A DNA stretch of 64,000 nucleotides. Source: Paenibacillus oleatilyticus. Its GTDB lineage: Bacteria; Bacillota; Bacilli; Paenibacillales; NBRC-103111. Below the pieces are notes generated by a model that saw only the letters and a list, made by a program, of their open reading frames with translations, did not search any database and had not been told where the DNA came from. Shown here in pieces: positions 1 to 9,095 of the stretch (positions are counted from its first letter, which is position 1; the number at the start of each line of letters is the position of its first letter). The translations under genes were made by a program, and so were the position numbers. The stretch lies in the NCBI RefSeq assembly GCF_018998565.1, contig NZ_JAHNZO010000007.1, positions 124,001 through 188,000 on the forward strand, read 5' to 3'.

Positions 1-250
1 GCGTCGGGACGTTCAGTCCGCCGCCGGAAAGCAGCCCGCACAGGGAGGCTTGTCCTGCATGGTCCTCCAACGTCGAATAGGAGTTGGACATCATCCGCAC
101 GGCATAGCTTCGTCCGTCGGCCGTCGTTGCTTTAATTACGATGCGCAGGTCGTCCGGCTCCTCCTCGTGCTGCACCTGGCTCAAACCGGCGAACGCCGGC
201 AATTGAAAATGGTCTTGTATTATCTTCAGCAAAGTTTTGTCCTCGAACAC
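1..250 (-). CDS. Phosphotransferase (APH-like) family protein, N-terminal part
   Basis: An open frame enters from the window edge and begins at a GTG at 250; an in-frame TAA lies three codons upstream, so the beginning is near here. The 83 visible residues contain a beta-strand pattern DLRIVIKATTADGRSYAVRM followed by a helix and GGGLNVPT. This resembles the N-lobe of aminoglycoside/choline phosphotransferase-like kinases (strand, basic residue, helix, then a GL-x-VP loop). The catalytic HxDxxxxN loop would lie outside the window, so substrate and activity are unknown. The RBS is weak (AAAGGA two bases before GTG); a TTG at codon 7 preceded by GAGG is an alternative start. A terminator separates it from the gene to the right, which is transcribed in the same direction. 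Confidence 0.5.
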   Translation of the reverse strand, partial: MFEDKTLLKIIQDHFQLPAFAGLSQVQHEEEPDDLRIVIKATTADGRSYAVRMMSNSYSTLEDHAGQASLCGLLSGGGLNVPT

Positions 251-317
251 GGTCCTTTAATCTCCGATCCTAAGAAATATATTCCTCTAACGGAAAAGCC
301 CGGTGATTTGTTGCAGC

Positions 318-362
318 AAAAAAGGAAGACCCCGCCTCCAAAGGCGGAAAATCTCCCTTTTT
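318..362 (-). terminator. Rho-independent terminator
   Basis: Read on the minus strand, a GGGAGA...CCGCC arm pairs with GGCGG...TCTTCC and is followed at once by a run of T. It sits just after the stop of the leftward gene ending at 381. Confidence 0.7.
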
Positions 363-380
363 AAACGCCGGATGGCCGGC

Positions 381-2312
381 TTACGCCTCTTCGTCCTGCA
401 CGAGCGACGATACTTGCACGACGTAAGCTTTCACCGTCTTGTTTCCTTGCTTCAGATCCTCGGTGGAAGTGTATGTGCCCGTGACGACCGCCGGACCGGT
501 ACCGAACTTGAATTTGCCGGTCAGCACAATGTACAGGTCGTCGAACTTGACGATGGCCCGATTGTCCGCAACCGATAAGATGTCGCATTGGAACACGACC
601 TTTGAGTTTTTGTACTTCGGCAGCTCGTTGGCCGTAATGCTTTTAACTTCCTTCGCGCCTTCTTTCGTATCCTTAGCCGTGCCGTCCTTCGGGTCTTTTT
701 TCTCCGCGTCCGGCTTCGCATCGCCGTTTCCGTTCGTGACAGCGTTGTTCCCGTTTTCTTCGGACTTGACGAAGACATACCGCCCGCCGCGGTATTCGTA
801 GACCGCTTTCGCTCCGGTTTGGGAGCCCGTAGCTTCCGTACCGTTCTTGTCCGTACTGTTCTTGTCGGCACCGTTCTTCTCCGGCCGCTCGGGCACGGGA
901 TTATCGGCACTTACGACACCCGGACGCACCGACTCCAGCTTATCGGCCTCCAGATCGAGAATCGGCTTAAGCTCGGACCCGTGCGCTTCGAACGCGACAT
1001 AGCGGGCTTTCCGCTTTTTGGAAGCCGCTTCGAGCAGCAGCACGGGCTGTCCTTCCGGGCTGAGCTCATCGGCCGGGCGGATCGATTTGACCGCGGCCAG
1101 GTCGCCCGGCACCGCTCCTTCTGCGACTTCGATGCGCTGGTCCCCGAACAGCCGGGCGAGCACGAGCTTTTTCTTGTCCGTAACCGCAGCGGCTGCCGTT
1201 TGCGCGCCGTTCGACCCTTTCAGACTCGTGGCGGCGGTGAGGGCGCCTTCGATGCCGGCCTTTTGAAGCAGCACGGCCGGATCGCTTTCCAATCGGCGCT
1301 GACCGAGCGCCTGTAGTTCTTTGGACGTGTCGCGGTATGCGCCGAGCGTTTTGTAGAGCTCTTCGGCCTCCGCATACTTTTTCGCGGCGATCAGCTGCTC
1401 CGCCCGGGCCATGCGGCCGTTCACCACCGTTTGGATGTACCCGTTCAGCTTGCTGCCGCTGCCGAAGAGCTCCTTGTAGGACTGCACGGTCTTGGCAGCG
1501 TTCAGGAAGCCGCCCAGATCGTTTCTCTCCAGCTTGGCCAGCGTGTCCTGAGCCGCCTTCTCAAGTTTTGCGGTGACCCAAGGAGCTTCCCAGCCCCGGT
1601 CTTTATAAAATTTTTGCAGCCCTTCGCCTTCCTTCAACATTTCGTCCAGCGATTTGGACTTGACGAGTGCGTCCAGGCGGCCTTGGTCGTATTTTTGCAG
1701 CAGCGGGTTGAGAGCTTTTCGCTTCGCCGCTTCGTCCTTATAATAGACCGCGGGAATTTGCAGCAGGAAGCCGACAGCGGTATCGGCGTCGAATTTTTTC
1801 TTGGCGACGGCGCCTTCGACGCTTTGGATCAGCGCCGTCTTGACGGAGCCGAACGCTTCCGCGAAACGTGTGTCGATATTGTAGGACGCTGCGGTTTCCG
1901 CGAACCGCTTCTGCGAGCCTTCGTCCAGCTTCGCGACCTGCGACTTGGCGCTCTGATACGATTCGTACGCTTTCACTAAACTGCCGGCATCGTTGACGGC
2001 AACCGCCGACGCGATCTGGTCGTTCAGGGACGAGAACAGCCGCTTCGCTTGCGTAACCGGCTGAAGAGCGTTGAGCGCCTGCTGCGTTTCCGCTTCTTTA
2101 TAATCGACGAAGCCGATGTTTTGCGCCTTGAGGAACAGCTCTTCGGCTTCGACCGCGTTGCCTGCGGCAAGCTGTGCCGCCGCCTGCTGGTAAAGCTCCG
2201 CTTTTTGCCACCAAGCGTAGACTTTGACACCCGCCGCCAAGAGCGTGAGGACGAGGACGGCAATCGCGGCGTTTCTGTAACGGACGGACCGTTTATACGT
2301 AGAGATAGACAT
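381..2312 (-). CDS. Membrane-anchored helical-repeat protein with OB-fold-like C-terminus
   Basis: 643 residues with ATG after GGAGG. A single membrane segment at about residues 13-34 follows a short basic N-terminus, so most of the protein is probably extracytoplasmic. Residues 35-360 are helical and alanine-rich, with TPR-like helix pairs such as AEQLIAAKKYAEAEELYKTL. A low-complexity linker rich in KNG/DK/TE lies at about 450-560. The last 85 residues (KVVFQCDILSV ... IVKFDDLYIVL ... VVTGTYTS) have the strand pattern of an OB fold, like the tRNA_anti-like domains of secreted Bacillota proteins. It is the last gene of a leftward set that diverges from the vWA/tubulin-like operon. I do not recognise a named family; a scaffold or ligand-binding role in the same system is inference from position. 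Confidence 0.75.
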   Translation of the reverse strand: MSISTYKRSVRYRNAAIAVLVLTLLAAGVKVYAWWQKAELYQQAAAQLAAGNAVEAEELFLKAQNIGFVDYKEAETQQALNALQPVTQAKRLFSSLNDQIASAVAVNDAGSLVKAYESYQSAKSQVAKLDEGSQKRFAETAASYNIDTRFAEAFGSVKTALIQSVEGAVAKKKFDADTAVGFLLQIPAVYYKDEAAKRKALNPLLQKYDQGRLDALVKSKSLDEMLKEGEGLQKFYKDRGWEAPWVTAKLEKAAQDTLAKLERNDLGGFLNAAKTVQSYKELFGSGSKLNGYIQTVVNGRMARAEQLIAAKKYAEAEELYKTLGAYRDTSKELQALGQRRLESDPAVLLQKAGIEGALTAATSLKGSNGAQTAAAAVTDKKKLVLARLFGDQRIEVAEGAVPGDLAAVKSIRPADELSPEGQPVLLLEAASKKRKARYVAFEAHGSELKPILDLEADKLESVRPGVVSADNPVPERPEKNGADKNSTDKNGTEATGSQTGAKAVYEYRGGRYVFVKSEENGNNAVTNGNGDAKPDAEKKDPKDGTAKDTKEGAKEVKSITANELPKYKNSKVVFQCDILSVADNRAIVKFDDLYIVLTGKFKFGTGPAVVTGTYTSTEDLKQGNKTVKAYVVQVSSLVQDEEA

Positions 2313-2331
2313 AGGCAGCCTCCTTTCCTTT

Positions 2332-3270
2332 CTACAGGATGCCTTGGAATTCCGGATCGAAGTCGTATTTCAGCTTCACGGCATCGCGCGCTTTCTGGGT
2401 CAGCTCGGGATCGGCGTCCGGCTGCTCGGCAAGCAGCCGGCACAGCCGCAGCAGCCGGTCCTTGGGCAGCTCCTGTGCGTGGTCCAGCAGCAGGCTGCGG
2501 TATGCGTGCAGATTGGACTTCACGCGCAGCGCGGCTCCGGCCGCCGCCGTCAGGACGTCTCTTCCCTCGGGAAGCCTTTCGATCATGCCCCGGTATTTCA
2601 TGACGTAGTCGAGCGCTTCGCGGGTAATGAGCTGCGGACGCACTTTGCCGATTTCATGTATGTATTCGATCACGTCTTTGTCAAAACGGTTCGGCAGAAG
2701 GGAGCTGAGCTCGAGGTCCATATCGCTGCGCAAAATAAATTTGTTCAGGCAGTATACCTTTAAAATTTTGATCGAGTCGTCTTGAATGAAATAACCGATC
2801 TCGCGGAACTTTTCATAGGCGGTTTTAAAGTCTTCCGCCCGGAGGTCCGCTTCCGCATCGTCGATGTCGAGCAGCAAGCCTTCGCGAATTTTTTGCTGAT
2901 CTTGCAGGAGTAAACGGCCTAACGTACGTCTATATAAGATAGGCTCGTAGCGCTTATGCAAAAAAACGTACAGCGCGAGCAGCAGGGCGGCGCCGACGAC
3001 GGACAAAATCATCTGCTCCGCGTTGCGGGCGAGCAGGAAGGCGAGGGCGCCGATCGCGCCGACAGCCAGCATGCCGGTCTGCCTGCGGTGCTTCAGAACC
3101 GCTCCGGCCTGCTCGGGGACGGCGCTGCGGCTTTGCTCGGCTTCGCACGACAGGCAGCGGTCGTCCCATAGACAAGAATACCGGCCGCACCGCCGGCACT
3201 GCTTCAAGCGGTCGAACAAATGCGAGGTCGCCTGCGTTTTGCGGAATTGAACGGCGGTTTTAGTCGTCAT
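2332..3270 (-). CDS. Zinc-ribbon, two-TM membrane protein
   Basis: 312 residues from the ATG at 3270, which has AAGGTG six bases upstream; a GTG at 3288 in the same frame is an alternative. Near the N-terminus CRRCG and CLSC, with an extra Cys between, form a small zinc-ribbon-like knuckle. Two adjacent hydrophobic segments follow (about 65-105), then a soluble helical domain of about 200 residues. It overlaps the preceding 53-residue peptide gene by 11 bases and lies 19 bases before the next gene, so the three are probably one transcript. The zinc knuckle echoes the CPYC/CPSC knuckle of the GTPase at 14037, consistent with membership of the same system, but no function can be assigned. Confidence 0.72.
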   Translation of the reverse strand: MTTKTAVQFRKTQATSHLFDRLKQCRRCGRYSCLWDDRCLSCEAEQSRSAVPEQAGAVLKHRRQTGMLAVGAIGALAFLLARNAEQMILSVVGAALLLALYVFLHKRYEPILYRRTLGRLLLQDQQKIREGLLLDIDDAEADLRAEDFKTAYEKFREIGYFIQDDSIKILKVYCLNKFILRSDMDLELSSLLPNRFDKDVIEYIHEIGKVRPQLITREALDYVMKYRGMIERLPEGRDVLTAAAGAALRVKSNLHAYRSLLLDHAQELPKDRLLRLCRLLAEQPDADPELTQKARDAVKLKYDFDPEFQGIL

Positions 3271-3421
3271 GGCCTTCACCTTGATCACCTTGATTTAACC
3301 TTGCGGCGAATGCGGCATCGATGTCCGCAAGCGGGACGTCTTGCTTCCGGCTATAAAAGCAGTACATAAAAAATGCTAGAAGAAACAGGGCTCCAAGAGC
3401 CAACACAGCTACGGTCAGCAT
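3260..3421 (-). CDS. Small single-pass membrane protein (53 aa)
   Basis: ATG at 3421 is preceded by GGGGAGAG. The product starts MLTVAVLALGALFLLAFFMY, a membrane segment, followed by a basic residue pair and a short polar tail ending GEGHDD. It overlaps the downstream zinc-ribbon gene by 11 bases, typical of translational coupling, and is the first gene of the leftward set. Small one-pass proteins at the head of membrane-complex operons often act as assembly factors; here that is only inference. It is short enough to be missed by automatic annotation. Confidence 0.6.
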   Translation of the reverse strand: MLTVAVLALGALFLLAFFMYCFYSRKQDVPLADIDAAFAARLNQGDQGEGHDD

Positions 3422-3638
3422 GATTCTCTCCCCGGTATTTTCGAATTTGAAAGGCGATAACTTAAGAATTCTGTAAGGTTTCGCTAGTGGAATTTTACTT
3501 TCTGACCAGTTAATATGAGATTAGTAGACAACATGCAGTTCCATTGTACTACCCTCTACGGCAATTTACTACACTATACCATATTGGTTCGGGATGGTTC
3601 GACATCGGGCCGTCCATAGGTTTGGAGGAATGAACCCC
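3422..3638. promoter_or_regulatory. Divergent control region of the tubulin-like locus
   Basis: This 217-base stretch separates two divergent gene sets and is noticeably A+T-richer than the genes. It must hold promoters for both directions. No convincing consensus pair was found; TTGTAC at 3544 is a weak candidate -35 for the rightward operon. No riboswitch-like structure was recognised. Confidence 0.4.
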
Positions 3639-5411
3639 GTGAAAATCATCAAAGTGCTGCTCCGACCGGTCGCCGCTCTGCTGCTCGCCGTCCTGATGCC
3701 GCTTCAGGCCGCGGCGGCCCCGGCGGGCGCGGTCGATATGAAGATGGATGCCGTTCTGTCGGTGGACGTCAGCACGTCCATGAACGAGAGCGACGTCAAC
3801 AAAGTCAGCAACGAAGCGATGAAAATGTTCATCGACATGGCATCCGTGCAGGGCGACAAAATCGGCCTCGTCGCCTATACCGATCAAGTGATGCGCGAAA
3901 AGGCGCTGCTTCCCATCAACTCCGCCGCGGATAAGCAGGACTTGAAATCGTTCATCGACAAGCTGTCCAAGGGGCCTTATACCGACATCGCCGTCGGCGT
4001 AAGCGAAGCGGTGAAGGTGCTTGAATCCGGCACGGAGCCGGGGCACGTGCCGCTCATCGTGCTGATGACCGACGGCAACAACTCGCTGAACGCCGGCCGC
4101 ACGCAGCAGCAGTCCGATCAGGAGCTAAACGATGCGATCAAGAAAGCGCAGGACAAGGGCATCCCGATTTATACGATCGGGCTCAATGCCGACGGAACGT
4201 TGAACAAGGCTGCGCTGGAGCGCATCTCCAACGAAACGAAAGGCAAATCGTTCATCACGAGCACGGCGGACAATCTGCCGCAAATTTTGAGCGAAATTTA
4301 CGCAAGCCATTTCAAGCTGAAGGTCGTGCCGCTGACCGGCTTCGTGGCGAACGGGCAGTTTCAGGATGTGAAGGTGACGATTCCGAACGCCAGCGTGCAG
4401 GAAGCGAACATCTCAATCATGTCTTCGAAGCCGGTGGAGGTCAAATTGTTCGACCCGTCCGGCAAAGAGCAGAAAATTCCGTCGGACCGCGTCGTTTATA
4501 CGGCTTCGAGCGCTTACTCTTTATTGAAGGTATTAACGCCGGCGCAAGGCGACTGGAAGCTGCAGGTCAAAGGGGTCCAAAAGGAAAAAATTAACATTAA
4601 TCTCGTTTACAATTACGATCTCCAGCTCGTCATGGAGCCCCTGGCATCGACGACGCTCAAGCCGGGCGACGAAGTGCAGGTCCAAGCGTATTTGCAGAGC
4701 GCCGGACAAAAGACGACCGATGCGGATTTGTACAAGGGCCTGAAGGCGTCGGCGGTCTTGACGGACCTGGATACGAAGAAGACCGAGGAGAAGCCGCTGA
4801 CGATCGGTGCGCAAGGCATTGCGGGCAGCTTCAAGGTACCGGACGCGCACGATTACGAGCTCAAGATTAAGGCGGAAGGCGCGAACTTTCTGCGCGAGAC
4901 GGCGCCGGTGAAGCTTACAGCTAAATCCGGCGGAGCGGCGTCCAAGCCTGCGTCCGAGACGGCGAAGGAGCCGGCGGCCGGTGCGCTCAGCCCGACCATA
5001 TGGGCGGCGATGATCGCTGGAGTGCTTCTGCTTGCGGGAGCCGTCCTGTACGCGCTATCGGCTTACCGCAAAGCGAACAAGGGCTTCGTCGGGCAGCTCG
5101 TGATCGAGGTCAAGGACGAGGACACGGGCGAGCGGACGAATCCGCAGTACCGCAAGCTGAACGCGTTCAAGGGCAAGGTGACGCTGCATCAGCTGCTCCA
5201 GCTCGCGCCGGAGTTTGCGGAAACGCAAAATATCGTCTTCCGGCCCGGTCCGAACGACACGGTCCTGCTGCATAACGCGACGTCTTGCGTCGTAGAAAAA
5301 GGCGGACGGGTGTTCGATGCCGCCAAAGGAAAAGAAATTCGTGCAAATGACCGCATCAAAATCGCGCTTCAAAACGTCAATAAGTCGATAAGCGTCGAAT
5401 ACTTGAAATAA
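3639..5411 (+). CDS. Secreted/membrane vWA-domain protein with FHA-like cytoplasmic tail
   Basis: The GTG at 3639 is preferred because GGAGGA lies nine bases upstream and translation yields a clean signal peptide (LLLAVLMPLQAAAA). The frame is open further upstream but without a usable RBS. Residues 36-230 form a von Willebrand A domain with the metal site DVSTS (43-47), a threonine in PYTD and LMTDGNN. Beta-rich domains follow to about 440, then a membrane segment (about 453-476) and a 110-residue cytoplasmic tail with alternating strands (NIVFRPGPNDTVLLHN ... RANDRIKI), suggesting an FHA-like fold. The topology puts the vWA domain outside and the tail inside, next to the tubulin-like protein encoded 38 bases downstream. 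Likely role: membrane sensor or anchor of the complex (inference). Confidence 0.85.
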   Translation: MKIIKVLLRPVAALLLAVLMPLQAAAAPAGAVDMKMDAVLSVDVSTSMNESDVNKVSNEAMKMFIDMASVQGDKIGLVAYTDQVMREKALLPINSAADKQDLKSFIDKLSKGPYTDIAVGVSEAVKVLESGTEPGHVPLIVLMTDGNNSLNAGRTQQQSDQELNDAIKKAQDKGIPIYTIGLNADGTLNKAALERISNETKGKSFITSTADNLPQILSEIYASHFKLKVVPLTGFVANGQFQDVKVTIPNASVQEANISIMSSKPVEVKLFDPSGKEQKIPSDRVVYTASSAYSLLKVLTPAQGDWKLQVKGVQKEKININLVYNYDLQLVMEPLASTTLKPGDEVQVQAYLQSAGQKTTDADLYKGLKASAVLTDLDTKKTEEKPLTIGAQGIAGSFKVPDAHDYELKIKAEGANFLRETAPVKLTAKSGGAASKPASETAKEPAAGALSPTIWAAMIAGVLLLAGAVLYALSAYRKANKGFVGQLVIEVKDEDTGERTNPQYRKLNAFKGKVTLHQLLQLAPEFAETQNIVFRPGPNDTVLLHNATSCVVEKGGRVFDAAKGKEIRANDRIKIALQNVNKSISVEYLK

Positions 5412-5449
5412 ATATCCCATTTGGCCTTGGTAACAGGAGGAGTCCGGAC

Positions 5450-8400
5450 ATGAAAGCAGTAGTCAGAGAGCATATACAGCAGTTGGACGTATCCTTGGGC
5501 GGCGGCATTGTCAGCGAGAAAATCCGCGTCGACACGATCGACAACCCGATGCTGGTCATCGGTCTCGGCGGAACGGGCATCGATGCGCTGCTGCGGCTCA
5601 AGTATCAGGTGAACCGGCGGTTCAAGCTGCCGGAAGACCCGTTCACGAAGAAAAAGCGCGAAAAACCCGACAACATCGAATTTCTCGCGTTCGAGACGAA
5701 CGAGCACGACCGCAACAAGCGGTACAAGGGCATCGGCCTCGATCCGATGACCGAATTCGTGCTGCTGTCGAACGCGGAGATCGGCAGCGTGCTGCAGAAC
5801 CGCAGCATTTTGGAGCCGTACATTAAAGAATGGCTGTCGCCGGAACTGACGATCACCGATGGCATCAACGGCGCTTCGGGCGTCCGGCAAGCCGGCCGAC
5901 TGCTGCTGTTCACGAAGATCGTACAGGTCGTGCAAACGATCGAGCGCAAAATCAAGACGCTGTCGGTGGGCACGAACAAGAAGCTGATGGTGTTCCTGCT
6001 GACGGGCATCTCCGGCGGAACGGGCAGCGGCTGCTTCCTCGATATCGCGTATATCGTTCGCGGCATTCTGGAGCGGGATTACGGCTCGGCCGGCGTCGAC
6101 AAAGTCGGCATTCTCGGCTACCTGTTCACGCCGGACGTCAATTTGGCGAACAAGGCATTGACCGAGCATTCGCGCGAATATATCAAGAAGAACGGCTATG
6201 CGGCGCTCAAAGAGCTCGACTACTGGATGAACGTGGATGAGCGCGGCGACCGGTTCAAGCAGCAGTACGCGAACATTTTGACCGTCAACTCGCCGATGCC
6301 GCCTTTTAACCTCGCGCATCTTATTTCGGCGACGAACCTCGAAGGCAAGCTGCTCGAAAATGCGTACGACTACTGCATGAACGTGACGGCGGAGAACATC
6401 ACGAACTTCATGGCGAGCGAGCAAAAGCAGTCCGGCGAGGAATTCGCGATTCACGACTACATCAGCAACATCCGCACGAACATCAATCAGATGCCGAAGA
6501 CGTATGCGGCGAACTATCAATACAATATTTTGGGCGCGTCGTCCGCAGTCCTGCCGATTGAGGAAATGACGACATTTTTGGCTTATAAAGTATTTCAGCG
6601 CATGTCGACGATGTTCGAGGCGGGTCCGAGTCAGGAGGACGTCGAGAAGCTTGCGCACAAGCTGGGCCTCGACCCGGATTCGATCCACCGCGAATTCGAC
6701 AAAAACGTGCCGGAGCCGCTGCCCGGCTATCAGAACAGCGAGCGGCTCAGCTACAACAACGTCGTCAAGCAGCAGATTGTCCATATTGACACGGAGCTGG
6801 AGCAGAGCTACCTGTCCCGGGCCCGGGAGGAGTACATCAAGGCCCGCAAGCAGCTGCCGGGTCAAATCCGGGAAGTGTTCGCCGAACAGATGGGCAAAAT
6901 GTTCCGTCATCCCGAGCAGGGGCCGTTTTACGTGTCGCGGATCATTTTGCAGGACAAAGGCTTTTGTCTGCTGAAGCTGATCTCGTCGTACATCGAATCG
7001 CTGAAGGAAAATCTGTACCGCATCCCGCGGGATATCGAAGCGGCGGGCGACACCGCCGTACAGAAGCTGACCGAAGCGAAGAGCGCGTTCATCTCCAAGG
7101 ACAAGAAGAAGGACGCCTACATCGAAGCGAAAATCCAGGAGTACCTGCTGCACTCCGACCGCGAGCGGATGGAGCAGATGATCGAGTTTTACGAGGATCT
7201 GTACACGCTCATCAACAACGACAATTCGCGTATTTATCAGGTGTTTACGGAAATTTTGAACGAGCTGAACAAAATTTTCCAGAAAAACGGCGATATCCTC
7301 ACCAAAGGTCAGGAAGAAGTCGATCACAAGGGTAACCGCACGTATTATTGGAACATCGTCAGCGTGCCGGATATGGCGAAGCTGATCGGCGACGTGACCG
7401 ACGAGAAAAACGTCACCGAGCTCATCCGCGACTTTACGCAGGAGCTGCTGGAGAAGTCGAACCAGTGGATCAAGGAGCAGGAAGTGGACGTCGTCAGCTC
7501 GATTTCCGAGTTTTTGACCGAGCAGTTCAGCGACCTGATCACGAAGTCGATGGAGGATTTCCTGATCATCAAATACGGCCACGAGGATTCGCTGGAGAAG
7601 CTGGTGGAGCAGAAGATCGCCGGTCGTCTGTATGAGGAAGCGAAGCCTGTGTTCCATCTGACCAACAGCTCGGGCCACTTCAACTTCCCGTCGTGGGGCT
7701 TCGTCTCCGTGCCGGTGAAGGCGCCGAATATTTTCAAGGGCATCCGCAACTTCCAGGATAACGCCATCGCGAACTCGCGCTTTACGATCAAGGAGAGCGA
7801 AGTGAAAAACCGCGTCTTCTGGCTGAACACCCAGAACGGCATTCCGCTGTTCCTGTATACGCCGCTGAAAGTATACGAGGAAAGCTACGAGCGCTCGATT
7901 CTGGAACCGGAAGGCGTCGGACGCCATCTCGTCCAGACGGAGAGGACGAACTGGACGTACCTGCCATCGCCGATCCCGGAAAAATCGTGGGGCGATACGT
8001 ACGAAAACGCCCGCGTAAAACATTACAACGCCGACGTCCGCAGTATGTTCGACCAATCGCTGGCCTTGCGCATCATCCGCGAGAAATCGGCGGATCAAGG
8101 TACGACGGGCCGGTACGAGTGCGTATTCACGAAGCCGTTCGATCTGGAGCAAAAGCTGGCGTCGTACCCGATGCAGCTTGACGCGGCGAAGCCGAACCTC
8201 GGCGAGATCAAGCGCTGCGTCGCCGACCTGAAGGCGCTTGTGGCAGGCGGTCTGGAACAGGACGGCCTCAAGGACATCTTCGGCAGTGTGAACGAGGAGA
8301 TGGCGAAGGAGAACCTGATCCGCTCGCCGGAGCTGCTGCGCCGCGTCCGCGAGGAGCTGGGCAAGTACCGCCGGATCGAGGCGAAAATCGCCGAGCTGGA

Positions 8401-8839
8401 GCAGGTGCTCGCCGCCCATCAGGACGAAGAGAAATTCATCCAGCAGTTCATCGAGGCGATGTATACCGGCGCGATCGTCAAAAAAGGCGCGCTGTACGTG
8501 TACGACCATGACGCGGAAGAGGACCCGTGGGAGCCGTTCGTCAATCTTATGCAGGCCGGCAAATTCCCGGAATACGAAATTTACCGTAAAATCCGCGCCC
8601 TCGACGCGAAGCGCCTCGGCCTGCTTCAGCGCAAATCGTCGAAGCTCAGCCAGCAGCTTACCGGGCAAGAAGACATCAGCGGCTTGTTGACGAAGCTGCA
8701 GGACATGGCCGGCGCCTACCAGGACGCCAAGTCCGCGCTCGACTACGATCGCGGCGAATATGTCGACGGCGAAGACATGTACCAATTCTACAAGCAAATC
8801 GCCAGCAAGGTGAGCGACATCCTTCGCAGCTTGAAATAG
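5450..8839 (+). CDS. Tubulin-like GTPase-fold protein (Tubulin_2 family)
   Basis: 1129 residues; ATG after AGGAGG. The N-terminal half has the hallmarks of the tubulin/FtsZ fold: a first nucleotide-binding loop GLGGTGIDA (38-46), FETN after a strand, and the tubulin signature GGTGSG (189-194) after FLLTGIS. The protein is far longer than FtsZ or TubZ; residues beyond 500 form a long, largely helical region of unknown fold with coiled-coil-like stretches. Family knowledge: these large tubulin-like proteins occur in bacterial operons with vWA proteins and are annotated only as tubulin-like domain-containing. GTP binding and possible filament formation are inferred from the motifs. It is encoded immediately after the vWA/FHA-like membrane protein and probably shares its transcript; a terminator-like hairpin follows. 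Confidence 0.9.
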   Translation: MKAVVREHIQQLDVSLGGGIVSEKIRVDTIDNPMLVIGLGGTGIDALLRLKYQVNRRFKLPEDPFTKKKREKPDNIEFLAFETNEHDRNKRYKGIGLDPMTEFVLLSNAEIGSVLQNRSILEPYIKEWLSPELTITDGINGASGVRQAGRLLLFTKIVQVVQTIERKIKTLSVGTNKKLMVFLLTGISGGTGSGCFLDIAYIVRGILERDYGSAGVDKVGILGYLFTPDVNLANKALTEHSREYIKKNGYAALKELDYWMNVDERGDRFKQQYANILTVNSPMPPFNLAHLISATNLEGKLLENAYDYCMNVTAENITNFMASEQKQSGEEFAIHDYISNIRTNINQMPKTYAANYQYNILGASSAVLPIEEMTTFLAYKVFQRMSTMFEAGPSQEDVEKLAHKLGLDPDSIHREFDKNVPEPLPGYQNSERLSYNNVVKQQIVHIDTELEQSYLSRAREEYIKARKQLPGQIREVFAEQMGKMFRHPEQGPFYVSRIILQDKGFCLLKLISSYIESLKENLYRIPRDIEAAGDTAVQKLTEAKSAFISKDKKKDAYIEAKIQEYLLHSDRERMEQMIEFYEDLYTLINNDNSRIYQVFTEILNELNKIFQKNGDILTKGQEEVDHKGNRTYYWNIVSVPDMAKLIGDVTDEKNVTELIRDFTQELLEKSNQWIKEQEVDVVSSISEFLTEQFSDLITKSMEDFLIIKYGHEDSLEKLVEQKIAGRLYEEAKPVFHLTNSSGHFNFPSWGFVSVPVKAPNIFKGIRNFQDNAIANSRFTIKESEVKNRVFWLNTQNGIPLFLYTPLKVYEESYERSILEPEGVGRHLVQTERTNWTYLPSPIPEKSWGDTYENARVKHYNADVRSMFDQSLALRIIREKSADQGTTGRYECVFTKPFDLEQKLASYPMQLDAAKPNLGEIKRCVADLKALVAGGLEQDGLKDIFGSVNEEMAKENLIRSPELLRRVREELGKYRRIEAKIAELEQVLAAHQDEEKFIQQFIEAMYTGAIVKKGALYVYDHDAEEDPWEPFVNLMQAGKFPEYEIYRKIRALDAKRLGLLQRKSSKLSQQLTGQEDISGLLTKLQDMAGAYQDAKSALDYDRGEYVDGEDMYQFYKQIASKVSDILRSLK

Positions 8840-8872
8840 CAGCTTCGTATGTCATAGCGATAGCATATAAAT

Positions 8873-8905
8873 ACGCAGCCGATCCAAGGCTGCAGCGGTT
8901 TTTTA
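8873..8905 (+). terminator. Terminator after the tubulin-like gene
   Basis: GCAGCC pairs with GGCTGC across a seven-base loop, followed after a few bases by GGTTTTTT. It may stop or attenuate transcription before the second half of the locus. Confidence 0.55.
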
Positions 8906-8913
8906 GTTAACTT

Positions 8914-9073
8914 CGTGAAATTTAGCGAGATTAGGCAAGATATGCCCTGGAAGAAGCGCTTGCGCTGTCCGCCTTTGAAACCCATGAATATTCCTTAAAA
9001 TATAATCGGCATTCATGGGTTTCAAGAGCGGCTGGAGGGGGATATCTTGCCGTTCTCCCGGCTTAATTTCACG
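8914..9073. repeat. Large imperfect inverted repeat
   Basis: The arms 8914-8989 and 9011-9073 are inverted copies. The innermost 15 bases (TTGAAACCCATGAAT) match perfectly, and blocks around TGAAATT, GGCAAGATAT and CCGC also match. The left arm has about 15 extra bases (GAAGCGCTTGCGCTGT). The loop contains TATAAT at 9001-9006. It lies between the terminator at 8873 and the start of the next gene, so it may be a regulatory palindrome or a small palindromic element. Confidence 0.7.
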
Positions 9074-9095
9074 CTCCGATTGGAGGGTCAGGATC

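Noticed and set aside
3594..3638. ATG starts upstream in the first vWA gene
   Set aside because: The ATG at 3594 lacks an RBS, and the one at 3630 directly abuts GGAGGA; the GTG at 3639 has correct spacing and starts a better signal peptide.
5369..8797. A 1142-residue open frame on the minus strand
   Set aside because: It mirrors the tubulin-like gene; it is rich in Arg, Leu, Val and His as expected of an antisense shadow of G+C-rich codons, and it has no RBS or recognisable domain.
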